A stretch of DNA of 14,842 nucleotides from Anaerolineaceae bacterium. Lineage in GTDB: Bacteria > Chloroflexota > Anaerolineae > Anaerolineales > Villigracilaceae. The stretch covers positions 1-14,842 of the forward strand of contig VFKQ01000292.1 of NCBI GenBank assembly GCA_009885445.1, in the 5' to 3' direction. The position numbers were made by a program, and so were the translations under genes. Positions 6,519 through 12,622 of this stretch are shown here, piece by piece; within the stretch, counting starts at the first letter, position 1, and each line of letters begins with the position of its first letter. A model generated the notes under the pieces. It was not told the DNA's origin. It made no database searches and worked only from the letters and a program-made list of their open reading frames with translations.

Positions 6519-7505
6519 TTATTTCTTCCTCTCAGGTCTGACCCAACTGCCGAGGAAACTTTGGGCGATGCGGTCACCGAAGGAGGGCACGTTTATCTTT
6601 TGCACTTCCTCCGAGATCCAGTCTGCGCCGAGGCGTTCGTTGAGCCATTGCAGGCCGCTGTAGTAGGCCTCGTCGATTCGCTCGTCTTCGGGGTTGGAGG
6701 CGAGAATCGATTCGCGCAGGGCCGTCAAAGATTGGATGGCGTTGCCGAGCACACGCGCCACATTGTCTTTATTGGCGTGCGCCGCATCGTGAATAGACGC
6801 GGACTCGTCATGATACAACGCGGCGGCGGCAGAGAGCGCAAACGGACGGCCTGCCATCTTGCGCGCTTCCTTCCAGCCGGGTTGATTCATGGTCGCGTCC
6901 ATCAGCGCGAGGGCCATCAGTTGCGGCAGGGTGTGCAGGGCGGCCATCACGCTGTCGGCTTCGACGGCGTCTGAAAAGAGCGGACCGGCGCCGATTAACT
7001 GCAACAAGTCGGTGACGAGTTTGACAGTGGACTCGGACACGTTGTTCGCCGGACAAACCAGAAAGACGCTTTCATGAAAAAGATTTGCGCGCGCGGCGGA
7101 GAGTCCTGCGCCCACGTTCAGGAGGTGATCCGGCCCAATCGACGGGACCAGCCCCACGTAAGAACGACCCGCGGGAATATGGCGCGAAGCCCACTCAGCG
7201 ACAAGTCCCTTCACGGGGGCGGTGTCCATCACGACCGCGCCCTCCTTTAAATCGGGGCCGATAATCTCGAGCGTGGACTCGATTTCGGAGAACGGCAGGG
7301 CCAGCAAGACGAGGTCCGCGTTGCGCACGGAGGCGGGCAGGTTGTAGTTGATTTCGTCCACGGCGCCGCGGGCCTGCGCGGCTTTGGCGGCCTCGGGTTT
7401 TTTGTCGTGCCCGACGCGCTGAATGGCGGACTTGTATTGTTCGAGGGCCAGGCCGAATGATGCGCCAATCTGACCCAAGCCGATGATTGTGATTTGTCTG
7501 GCCAT
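6519..7505 (-). CDS. TyrA/prephenate-dehydrogenase-like NAD-dependent protein
   Basis: The 328-aa protein begins with a Rossmann fold, IIGLGQIGAS (GLGQIG at 9-14), and has the overall layout of prephenate/arogenate dehydrogenases, the tyrosine-pathway enzymes. However, the segment that normally reads D-x-x-S-V-K is DTAPVKG (94-100), and the catalytic HP motif is replaced by VPSIGP (120-125). The serine and histidine used by characterised TyrA enzymes are thus absent at the expected places. The helical C-terminal domain is otherwise full length. The ATG at 7505 has AGAGG six bases upstream. A TATAAT lies about 135 bp upstream (7641-7646), and a strong terminator follows the stop, so this is probably a single-gene transcript. 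It is an NAD(P)-binding dehydrogenase of uncertain substrate. Confidence 0.82.
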   Translation of the reverse strand: MARQITIIGLGQIGASFGLALEQYKSAIQRVGHDKKPEAAKAAQARGAVDEINYNLPASVRNADLVLLALPFSEIESTLEIIGPDLKEGAVVMDTAPVKGLVAEWASRHIPAGRSYVGLVPSIGPDHLLNVGAGLSAARANLFHESVFLVCPANNVSESTVKLVTDLLQLIGAGPLFSDAVEADSVMAALHTLPQLMALALMDATMNQPGWKEARKMAGRPFALSAAAALYHDESASIHDAAHANKDNVARVLGNAIQSLTALRESILASNPEDERIDEAYYSGLQWLNERLGADWISEEVQKINVPSFGDRIAQSFLGSWVRPERKK

Positions 7506-7532
7506 GTTTGCCTCTTTAAGAAAAACTTTTTT

Positions 7533-7600
7533 GCCGCCAATTACGCGAATTTACGCTAAATATTTTAAACGAATTCGTGTAAATTAGCGACATTCGCGGC
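7533..7600. repeat. Imperfect inverted repeat in the TyrA-like leader
   Basis: Two 24-bp arms (7533-7556 and 7577-7600) pair with about five mismatches: GCCGC-AAT--CGC-AATTTAC-C is shared between the first arm and the complement of the second. It would be transcribed in the 5' leader of the TyrA-like gene if the TATAAT at 7641-7646 is its promoter. Confidence 0.65.
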
Positions 7601-7640
7601 AGGTTTTGGGTTTTGGCTGATATGCTGAACTGTCTTGCGC

Positions 7641-7646
7641 ATTATA
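7641..7646 (-). promoter_or_regulatory. Candidate -10 element for the TyrA-like gene
   Basis: The minus strand reads GGGGGTATAATGCGC, a consensus TATAAT. No good -35 box was found 17 bp upstream. It would give a leader of about 130 nt before the ATG at 7505. The hairpin at 7660-7690 lies just upstream of it. Confidence 0.4.
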
Positions 7647-7659
7647 CCCCCGAGAATCG

Positions 7660-7690
7660 CGAGAGCCAGGGACGCCGACCCTGGCTCTCG
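7660..7690. repeat. Perfect hairpin, 12-bp arms
   Basis: CGAGAGCCAGGG (7660-7671) and its exact complement CCCTGGCTCTCG (7679-7690) enclose the loop ACGCCGA. There is no T-run on either side, so it is not a standard intrinsic terminator. It is probably a scattered palindromic repeat. Confidence 0.75.
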
Positions 7691-7997
7691 TTGCAAAGGA
7701 GGAGAAGAGAAATCACCTTACGCAGGTAAATTTATCATGTCTGTCCAAATTCAACTTGACGCCAAGCCTACGATTGCCCTACGATTGTCTGACAATTTGC
7801 AAAGGTGTTAGGCGGGCACAGCCTACCTCCCCTCCGCCAGATGGAAGTGATGCAAGAAGCAGTGGATATTTCCTCTTACTCACCTTACGCAAGATGTGTG
7901 GAGTACCGACTTTAGGCCGCGTTTTCGGCAAGAAGCGGGCTGAAGCCCGCACTCCCTATTCAAAAACATACAACTTAACGAAAACTCGTAAGCTGAG

Positions 7998-8738
7998 TTA
8001 CTCATATTTTTTTTCCCACTCGGCGATTGCGGCGCGGATTTCGTTTTGAATTTCAACATCGGTCACATCGCCCACGCCGTCGAATTTTTGCAGGCCCACC
8101 ATCACCCTCACGCCACCATCGGGAGATTCAGTTAATTTTATGCCGCGTCCGGCCAACGGTCCAGGCGCGAGGCGGGCTTGCAACACCTCGTCAATTTGTT
8201 GCACCATGCTCATCGACGCGGCGGGCTTGTCTTTTTTGGGGCCAACTCCTGCGACGCTGGATAAAGAGGCCATCACCGAGATCGGCTGGATTTCTGCCAC
8301 GACAGGCGGCGGGACGTATGTCATCGGCGCGGCAGGCGCGACCTCGAGGCGGGTTGCCCCTACCGAGGCCTTGCCCTCCACCCAGGGACGCATCGCGCTG
8401 ATTAACGCGATCAGGCGTTTACGCGTTGGCTCAGAAATATTTTGCGTGTCCACGGGCGCGCCGTCCATTTCAAGTTTTGCGCCGCGCTCGGCGTCCAGCG
8501 AAAGACGCAGAAGAGTTGTCCCCACCGAGGCGGACGAGGCGGACTGCAAATTCACTTGCGCACTCGCCGCGCGCTCAGCCGCCACTTTCGCGTCGCGGAT
8601 GGCGCTCTGCGCTTTTTGTTCGGCCTGCGTGATTAATTTTTTACTGCGATTATTGGAATCAAAAAAACCAATTGCCCAGCCAATGAGCAGGGCGATGATG
8701 CCCACAATGAGCGATGTGAAATTTGCGCCTTCTAACAT
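7998..8738 (-). CDS. Single-pass membrane protein with coiled coil, unknown function
   Basis: I do not recognise this 246-aa protein. Residues 8-25 form a hydrophobic helix (TSLIVGIIALLIGWAIGFF), followed by a charged, alanine-rich stretch (about 30-65) that looks like a coiled coil. A middle segment mentions ERGAKLEMDGAPVDT and a proline/alanine linker follows. The C-terminal part (MVQQIDEVLQARL...GIKLTESPDGGVRVMVGLQKFDGVGDVTDVEI) looks like a small folded domain. It is probably anchored by the N-terminus with most of the chain in the cytoplasm. The ATG at 8738 has GAGG six bases upstream, and this site overlaps the fpg stop only 3 bp away, so it is very likely translated from the fpg transcript. 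Confidence 0.75.
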   Translation of the reverse strand: MLEGANFTSLIVGIIALLIGWAIGFFDSNNRSKKLITQAEQKAQSAIRDAKVAAERAASAQVNLQSASSASVGTTLLRLSLDAERGAKLEMDGAPVDTQNISEPTRKRLIALISAMRPWVEGKASVGATRLEVAPAAPMTYVPPPVVAEIQPISVMASLSSVAGVGPKKDKPAASMSMVQQIDEVLQARLAPGPLAGRGIKLTESPDGGVRVMVGLQKFDGVGDVTDVEIQNEIRAAIAEWEKKYE

Positions 8739-8741
8739 GAG

Positions 8742-9638
8742 TTACCTCTTTAATTTCTGGCAATGCGGACAAACATGTGTGCCGCGTTGCCCGACATAAA
8801 ATTTTTGAATCTTCGTGCCGCACTCGGGGCAGGCTTCTCCGTCGCGGCCATACACGCGAAAATAATTTTGGAACTCGCCGCCGCGATAAACCCAATCTAT
8901 CGAAGCGCCGTTGCGACGGATGCCCTCATTCAGCACCGCGCGAATCGCCTCATTCAATCGTTCGGCCTGTTTCGGCGTAACCGAGTCTGACAGACTCAGC
9001 GGATGAATTTTTGCAATGTGCAAAGCCTCGTCGGTGTAGATATTGCCAAGGCCGGCCAGAAAAGTTTGGTCGAGCAAGAGCGGCTTCATCTGTCGCCGCC
9101 GCGCATGCAGGGATTCGTACAACCACTGCGGCGTAAACGAGTCACCCAGCGGCTCGGGGCCTAACCCGCCCACGACGGAGTCTGCGTCGTCCGTCAGCCA
9201 CACGCGGCCAAACTTGCGCGTGTCGTTGAAGACGAGATATTTGATGCTCTGGTCGCCGTCCCCGGCGACCACCTGCGCCGAGGACGGCGCAGGAAGCAGG
9301 TTTAACTCCCCTCTCCCGTAATCGGGAGAGGGGCCGGGGGTGAGGGCCAAAATGAGTCTGTCATGCTTCTCTGCCTTATAGCCTGCTTCTTTTATAAACA
9401 AATCCCCGCTCATGCGCAAGTGGACAAAGAGGCTAAAGTCGGTCAACTGCAAGGTTAAATATTTTGCGCGGCGCGTCACGTCCACAATTTTCTGTCCCTG
9501 AATCTGCGCGCGGAACTTGCGCGGCGAGGGGGCGGCGAGAGTCCGTGCCCAGCGCAGGTCCGCGCTGAGGATGGTGCAACCCGCCAACAGCGGGCGCAGG
9601 GCGCGGGCGAAAGTTTCTACTTCGGGGAGTTCGGGCAT
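8742..9638 (-). CDS. mutM: Formamidopyrimidine-DNA glycosylase (Fpg/MutM)
   Basis: Base-excision repair enzyme that removes oxidised purines such as 8-oxoguanine and nicks the abasic site. MPELPEVET gives the catalytic Pro2 and Glu3. Lys59 (RRAKYL) matches the conserved lysine; RMSGDL and LVFNDTRKFGRVW follow. LAGLGNIYTDEAL (195-206) belongs to the helix-two-turn-helix region, and a zinc finger has Cys270, Cys273, Cys290 and Cys293. At 298 aa it is longer than usual because residues 100-133, between LILAL and YLVFNDT, are encoded by a palindromic repeat cluster (9251-9333). The insert starts TPGPSPDYGRGE. The reading frame is intact. The ATG at 9638 gives the required N-terminal proline after methionine removal. 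It follows prs by 71 bp containing a hairpin. Confidence 0.96.
   Translation of the reverse strand: MPELPEVETFARALRPLLAGCTILSADLRWARTLAAPSPRKFRAQIQGQKIVDVTRRAKYLTLQLTDFSLFVHLRMSGDLFIKEAGYKAEKHDRLILALTPGPSPDYGRGELNLLPAPSSAQVVAGDGDQSIKYLVFNDTRKFGRVWLTDDADSVVGGLGPEPLGDSFTPQWLYESLHARRRQMKPLLLDQTFLAGLGNIYTDEALHIAKIHPLSLSDSVTPKQAERLNEAIRAVLNEGIRRNGASIDWVYRGGEFQNYFRVYGRDGEACPECGTKIQKFYVGQRGTHVCPHCQKLKR
9251..9333. repeat. Palindromic repeat cluster inserted in frame within fpg
   Basis: Three perfect hairpins lie side by side: GGTCGCC/GGCGACC (9251-9257, 9264-9270), CCTGCGCC/GGCGCAGG (9272-9279, 9286-9293), and CCCCTCTCCCG/CGGGAGAGGGG (9308-9318, 9323-9333, loop TAAT). On the coding strand the last one encodes TPGPSPDYGRGE, which from memory is the translation of a very widespread CCCCGGCCCCTCTCCC repeat. 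The block replaces a short beta-turn of the Fpg N-terminal domain. Confidence 0.8.
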
Positions 9639-9650
9639 GGGGGTCCAATG

Positions 9651-9705
9651 ATCAGTAATCAGTGTTCAGTGTCCAGTGTTCAGTCACTGATGACTGAACA
9701 CTGGA
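9651..9705. repeat. Period-7 repeat array with perfect hairpin between prs and fpg
   Basis: Heptamers ATCAGTA, ATCAGTG, TTCAGTG, TCCAGTG, TTCAGTC, then ACTGATG, ACTGAAC, ACTGGA. Part of it is a perfect inverted repeat with 14-bp arms (9673-9686 and 9691-9704) and a 4-nt loop CTGA. It is the same class of repeat as the three arrays inside mutS2. It sits in the prs-fpg gap, without a T-run on the minus strand. Confidence 0.85.
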
Positions 9706-9709
9706 AGTG

Positions 9710-10696
9710 TCACTCATTAAACATCTCGCCCACACTGCGCCCCTCATGCGCGCGCTTGATCACTTCGCCCAGCAGGTTGGCAACTGAAAGGACGGTGATG
9801 CGGCCTTCGAGGTGCTTCATTTTCTCGGGCGGAATTGTTACTGTGTCTGTCGTGATGATGTGTTTAATGGGCAGGGAGGCGAGTCGCTCGGCGCCATTGG
9901 CCGAAAGAATCGGATGCACGAAACACAGATACACATCCCGCGCGCCATGTTCCTTGACAAGATTCACCGCTTGCGCGATGGAGCCGCCGGTATCCACCTC
10001 GTCATCCACGATGATCACATCGCGGTCGCGCACTTCGCCGATGATTGTCAGCGCTTGGGCGTTCGCGTCGTTGCTGGTGCGCCGTTTTTCGACAAACGCG
10101 ATCGGGGTGTCCACATCCGCCGCGAAGTTGCGCGCCTTTTTGGCGAAACCCAAATCCACCGCCACCACCACCGGGTCTTTGAGGCCTGCGCGCAAGGTGG
10201 CATTGACGTGGTCTGTGAGCATGTGCGAAGTCGTCAACACGTCACCGGGAATCGAAAAGAATCCTTGAATCTGTCCCGCGTGCGGATCGAGAGTCATGTA
10301 ACGGTCTGCGCCGGCCACTTCGATCATGTCTGCCACCAAACGCGAAGTGATTGGCACGCGCGGCTGGTCTTTTTTATCGGAGCGGCCATAACATAAATAC
10401 GGCACCACCGCCGTGATGCGCGCCGCCGAGTCGAGTCGCAGAGTCTGAATCGTGATCAACAGTTCCATCAAGTTGCGATGCACCGGCGCCGCTGTGGACT
10501 GAATCACATACACGTCCTGTCCGCGCACACTGCCGTGCAATTTCACAAAAAGATTTTCGTTGGGAAACTCGATCATGTCATGCCCGCACAACGGGCTATT
10601 CAAATAATCAGAAATTTTTTGCGCCAGTTGCGGCGCGCCCGTGCCCGCATATAATTTCACATCCCCATATGCCTTCATCTCATGTGAATGATTCAT
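9710..10696 (-). CDS. prs: Ribose-phosphate pyrophosphokinase (PRPP synthase)
   Basis: Makes PRPP from ribose 5-phosphate and ATP for purine, pyrimidine, histidine, tryptophan and NAD synthesis. The 328-aa protein has PYLCYGRSDKKDQ (99-111, usual YARQDRK), LDPHAGQIQGFF (136-147) with the conserved histidine His139, the catalytic KRR loop (204-206) and the PRPP-binding loop IVDDEVDTGGS (229-239). VDLGFAKKA (180-188) stands where many class I enzymes have SPDxGG, so it is a divergent member. The ATG at 10696 has AGGAG five bases upstream and overlaps the meaB stop as ATGA, which indicates translational coupling. The stop at 9710 is followed by the period-7 hairpin. Confidence 0.95.
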   Translation of the reverse strand: MNHSHEMKAYGDVKLYAGTGAPQLAQKISDYLNSPLCGHDMIEFPNENLFVKLHGSVRGQDVYVIQSTAAPVHRNLMELLITIQTLRLDSAARITAVVPYLCYGRSDKKDQPRVPITSRLVADMIEVAGADRYMTLDPHAGQIQGFFSIPGDVLTTSHMLTDHVNATLRAGLKDPVVVAVDLGFAKKARNFAADVDTPIAFVEKRRTSNDANAQALTIIGEVRDRDVIIVDDEVDTGGSIAQAVNLVKEHGARDVYLCFVHPILSANGAERLASLPIKHIITTDTVTIPPEKMKHLEGRITVLSVANLLGEVIKRAHEGRSVGEMFNE

Positions 10697-11703
10697 GCCT
10701 GCTCCTTTTGGCTATGGAGGCGCATCAATTCCTGCACCGCCTCCCACGGAGAAATATTTTTTTTGTAGACGTCCCCCATCACAGACTCAATCTGCGCCTC
10801 AGCGACATCCTGCTGAAAATGCGACATCAACGCCCGCGCCAACAACGCCTCAGTCTCGCGCTCGAGGCGGGCCTGCTCACGAGTCGCCCACTCCCCGCTG
10901 ACATGTAAATGCGCCGCATGCGCCGCAATCGACTCAACTAACTCGCTGACGCCCCTTCCCTCCAACGCCACCGTTCGTCGTATCGGCGGAATCCACAACG
11001 CGGACGAATCATCCCGCGGCGACTCCACTTGCATAGCCCGCCCGTGATGTTGAAAAATATGCCGCATCGGGTGCCCCAACTCAAGCATGGACTTAAGCGC
11101 CTTCTCGGTATTTTCCACGCCGGGCCTGTCTGCCTTGTTGACCACGAGCACATCCGCAATTTCAAGGATGCCCGCTTTGATGGCCTGAATATCGTCGCCG
11201 AGACCCGGCGCTTCAACCACGACCGTCGTGTGCGCGAGACGGGCGATGTCCACTTCGTTTTGTCCCGCGCCGACGGTTTCGATCATCACGATTTCAAAAC
11301 CCGCCGCATCGAAGACTTGCGCAAAGGCCGCCGTCGTCTGCGCGAGTCCGCCCAGCGATCCGCGCGCCGCCATCGAGCGGATGAACACACCCGCGTCGCC
11401 CGCAAGGTCGCGCATGCGCACCCTGTCCCCGAGCACGGCCCCGCCCGTGAATGGACTCGACGGGTCCACGGCGATAATCGCGACGCGCTTGCCCTGCTTA
11501 CGATAATGAAGCGCCAGCTGATTCACTAGTGACGATTTGCCCGTCCCCGGCGCGCCGGTGATGCCGATCAAATGTCCGCGCCCCGTGTGTCGAAAAATTT
11601 CCGCCAACCCTGCGCGCCCCGCAGCGGAATCGTTTTCCACCTGCGTCAGCAAACGTGTCAGCGCTAATCGGTCACCGTTTTGGAGAGAGTCAATCAGTGT
11701 CAT
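10693..11703 (-). CDS. meaB: Methylmalonyl-CoA mutase-associated GTPase MeaB
   Basis: G3E-family GTPase that gates cofactor loading and protects adenosylcobalamin-dependent methylmalonyl-CoA mutase. Walker A is GAPGTGKSS (50-58), AVDPSSPFTGGAVLGDRVRM (from 78) is the family signature, IETVGAGQNEVD (141-152) contains the Walker B/switch region, and NKAD (189-192) gives guanine specificity. The C-terminal helices used for dimerisation are present, and 336 aa is normal. The start ATG at 11703 has no clear ribosome binding site in the upstream TTATTGAAACACTAAC. It lies 127 bp downstream of the mutase B12-binding subunit, which is the expected partner, and overlaps prs by 4 bp. Confidence 0.95.
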   Translation of the reverse strand: MTLIDSLQNGDRLALTRLLTQVENDSAAGRAGLAEIFRHTGRGHLIGITGAPGTGKSSLVNQLALHYRKQGKRVAIIAVDPSSPFTGGAVLGDRVRMRDLAGDAGVFIRSMAARGSLGGLAQTTAAFAQVFDAAGFEIVMIETVGAGQNEVDIARLAHTTVVVEAPGLGDDIQAIKAGILEIADVLVVNKADRPGVENTEKALKSMLELGHPMRHIFQHHGRAMQVESPRDDSSALWIPPIRRTVALEGRGVSELVESIAAHAAHLHVSGEWATREQARLERETEALLARALMSHFQQDVAEAQIESVMGDVYKKNISPWEAVQELMRLHSQKEQA

Positions 11704-11730
11704 GTTAGTGTTTCAATAAAAACTTACTTT

Positions 11731-11793
11731 GCCACAGAGTTCACTGAGAGAACGCCGAGAAAAGACTCAAAAAAACTCTGTGCTCTCTGTGGC
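11731..11793. repeat. Scattered CCACAGAG-type inverted repeat
   Basis: GCCACAGAG (11731-11739) pairs exactly with CTCTGTGGC (11785-11793). The inner parts, TCACTGAGAG and CTCTGTGCTCT, are also partly complementary. It lies between the mutase subunit and meaB and resembles the element at 4946-5040. Confidence 0.65.
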
Positions 11794-11816
11794 TAAACTG
11801 TATGTGTATCACAAAA

Positions 11817-11844
11817 TACGCAGTACGTAATTACGTACTGCGTA
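11817..11844 (-). terminator. 28-bp perfect palindrome at the 3' end of the mutase-subunit gene (possible terminator)
   Basis: TACGCAGTACGTAA (11817-11830) is followed directly by its exact complement (11831-11844). The centre contains the TAA stop of the upstream gene, and the palindrome encodes the last residues VRST. On the minus strand it is followed by TTTTGTG, so it could be a weak terminator or attenuator ahead of meaB. A role as a scattered palindrome or a protein-binding site is equally possible. Confidence 0.5.
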
Positions 11845-12232
11845 CAGACTCGCGAATTTCGCGGATGATATCTTCAGTGGATGCGCCCGGGCCATAAATG
11901 CCGGTGATGCCCATCTCGGTTAATCGCGGCACATCCTCGTCTGGCACAATGCCGCCGATAAAAACTTTCACGTCACTTTGTCCATTGGCTTTGAGCAATT
12001 CCAAAATGCGCGGGGCCAGCGCCATGTGCGCGCCGGAGAGAATCGAAAGTCCCACCACGTCCACGTCCTCTTGCAGGGCCGCCTCGGCGATCATCTCGGG
12101 CGTCTGGCGCAGGCCGGTGTAAATCACTTCCATGCCCGCGTCACGCAAGGCGCGCGCCACCACCTTCGCGCCGCGGTCATGACCATCGAGGCCAGGCTTG
12201 GCCACCAATACACGGATTTTTCTTTCGCTCAT
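11831..12232 (-). CDS. Methylmalonyl-CoA mutase B12-binding (C-terminal) subunit
   Basis: A stand-alone cobalamin-binding domain of 133 aa, the small subunit of split methylmalonyl-CoA mutases (or a related acyl-CoA mutase such as isobutyryl-CoA mutase). The B12 signature DGHDRG (DxHxxG, 16-21) supplies His18 as the lower axial ligand. GLSILSGAH (61-69) is the SxL element, and FIGGIVPDED the GG element. A longer frame to 12340 exists, but its extra 36 residues cross a palindrome and are not family-like. The ATG at 12232 has GGAGG four bases upstream. The catalytic large subunit is not in the window, so the substrate cannot be fixed. The MeaB gene downstream supports the assignment. Confidence 0.92.
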   Translation of the reverse strand: MSERKIRVLVAKPGLDGHDRGAKVVARALRDAGMEVIYTGLRQTPEMIAEAALQEDVDVVGLSILSGAHMALAPRILELLKANGQSDVKVFIGGIVPDEDVPRLTEMGITGIYGPGASTEDIIREIRESVRST

Positions 12233-12260
12233 TATGCCTCCGAGGGATGTCTTCACGCTG

Positions 12261-12266
12261 ATTATA
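12261..12266 (-). promoter_or_regulatory. Candidate -10 element for the mutase-subunit/meaB operon
   Basis: The minus strand reads TTGTATAATCAGC, a consensus TATAAT 28 bp upstream of the start codon. The -35 position (12284-12289) falls inside the perfect palindrome at 12279-12296, so that palindrome could be an operator. This is inferred from position only. Confidence 0.45.
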
Positions 12267-12278
12267 CAACACGCTAAC

Positions 12279-12296
12279 GCGACACCATGGTGTCGC
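12279..12296. promoter_or_regulatory. 18-bp perfect palindrome, possible operator
   Basis: GCGACACCA followed directly by TGGTGTCGC is a perfect loopless palindrome in the divergent intergenic region. It overlaps the -35 position of the candidate minus-strand promoter. Loopless symmetry suits a dimeric regulator, but scattered repeats are common in this window and this could be one more. Confidence 0.4.
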
Positions 12297-12367
12297 AGTA
12301 CAACCAGCTCCTCGCAACGCGATTGTAATTTTTTTGACATCTCAGCGGGTGCTCAAAAAAAGAAGTA

Positions 12368-12376
12368 TGCTATACT
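12368..12376 (+). promoter_or_regulatory. Extended -10 promoter, probable leaderless start
   Basis: TGCTATACT is an extended -10 box (TGn plus TATACT). The ATG of the next gene starts seven bases after its last T, where transcription would be expected to begin, and no ribosome binding site fits in between. This predicts a leaderless mRNA for the plus-strand cassette. Confidence 0.55.
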
Positions 12377-12382
12377 TTAATT

Positions 12383-12622
12383 ATGCAAACGCCGCGACCA
12401 CACTGGTCAGACTGGGCGAAAACGCTCCAGCAATTAAAACTAGATTCCATCACCGCCTGGTTACTTGAAGCGGGTGCGCCCCTCACCCTGCTCAGCGCCC
12501 AGGCGCTTTATTTTAGTGCGCCCATCCTCGGCAAACAAAGCGAGTCGCTGGCCCAACTGCTCGAAGACGAAGACCAAACGCGCGCCTTTGCCGAATTTTT
12601 GCGTGAGGAGCCGCGCACATGA
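12383..12622 (+). CDS. 79-aa hypothetical protein, first gene of the plus-strand cassette
   Basis: I do not recognise a family. The protein has an amphipathic N-terminal part with tryptophans (HWSDWAKTLQQLKLDSITAWLLEAG), a moderately hydrophobic centre (APLTLLSAQALYFSAPILG) and an acidic C-terminal part (LLEDEDQTRAFAEFLREEP). The centre is too short and mixed to call a membrane helix firmly. It is judged real because its stop overlaps the next start as ATGA and a good extended -10 box lies at exactly the distance for a leaderless start. It probably works with the membrane proteins encoded downstream. Confidence 0.75.
   Translation: MQTPRPHWSDWAKTLQQLKLDSITAWLLEAGAPLTLLSAQALYFSAPILGKQSESLAQLLEDEDQTRAFAEFLREEPRT

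Larger units (their letters stand above)
7506..7997. other. Repeat-rich intergenic region, no convincing gene
   Basis: About 490 bp with several hairpins and short direct repeats. It contains the inverted repeats at 7533-7600 and 7660-7690, a tandem CCTACGATTG pair with an 11-bp period (7767-7787), two copies of TCACCTTACGCA (7713-7724 and 7880-7891), and GCGGGC-TGAA-GCCCGC (7935-7950). A plus-strand ORF starting at 7756 runs through these repeats, has biased composition and overlaps the next gene; I do not accept it. Confidence 0.75.

Noticed and set aside
7756..8049. Plus-strand ORF of 97 aa
   Set aside because: It is made of repeat sequence, has no family resemblance and overlaps the membrane-protein gene on the other strand.
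8140..8799. Plus-strand ORF of 219 aa
   Set aside because: Antisense to the membrane-protein gene, which has a good ribosome binding site and coupling to fpg.
9648..10268. Plus-strand ORF of 206 aa
   Set aside because: Antisense to prs and begins inside the period-7 array.
12334..12339. TTGACA as the -35 box of the plus-strand cassette
   Set aside because: It is 31 bp from TATACT, far beyond the usual 17; the extended -10 form explains the promoter without it.
12233..12340. Longer N-terminus for the mutase B12-binding subunit
   Set aside because: The extra 36 residues cross a palindrome and are not family-like; the ATG at 12232 has GGAGG upstream.
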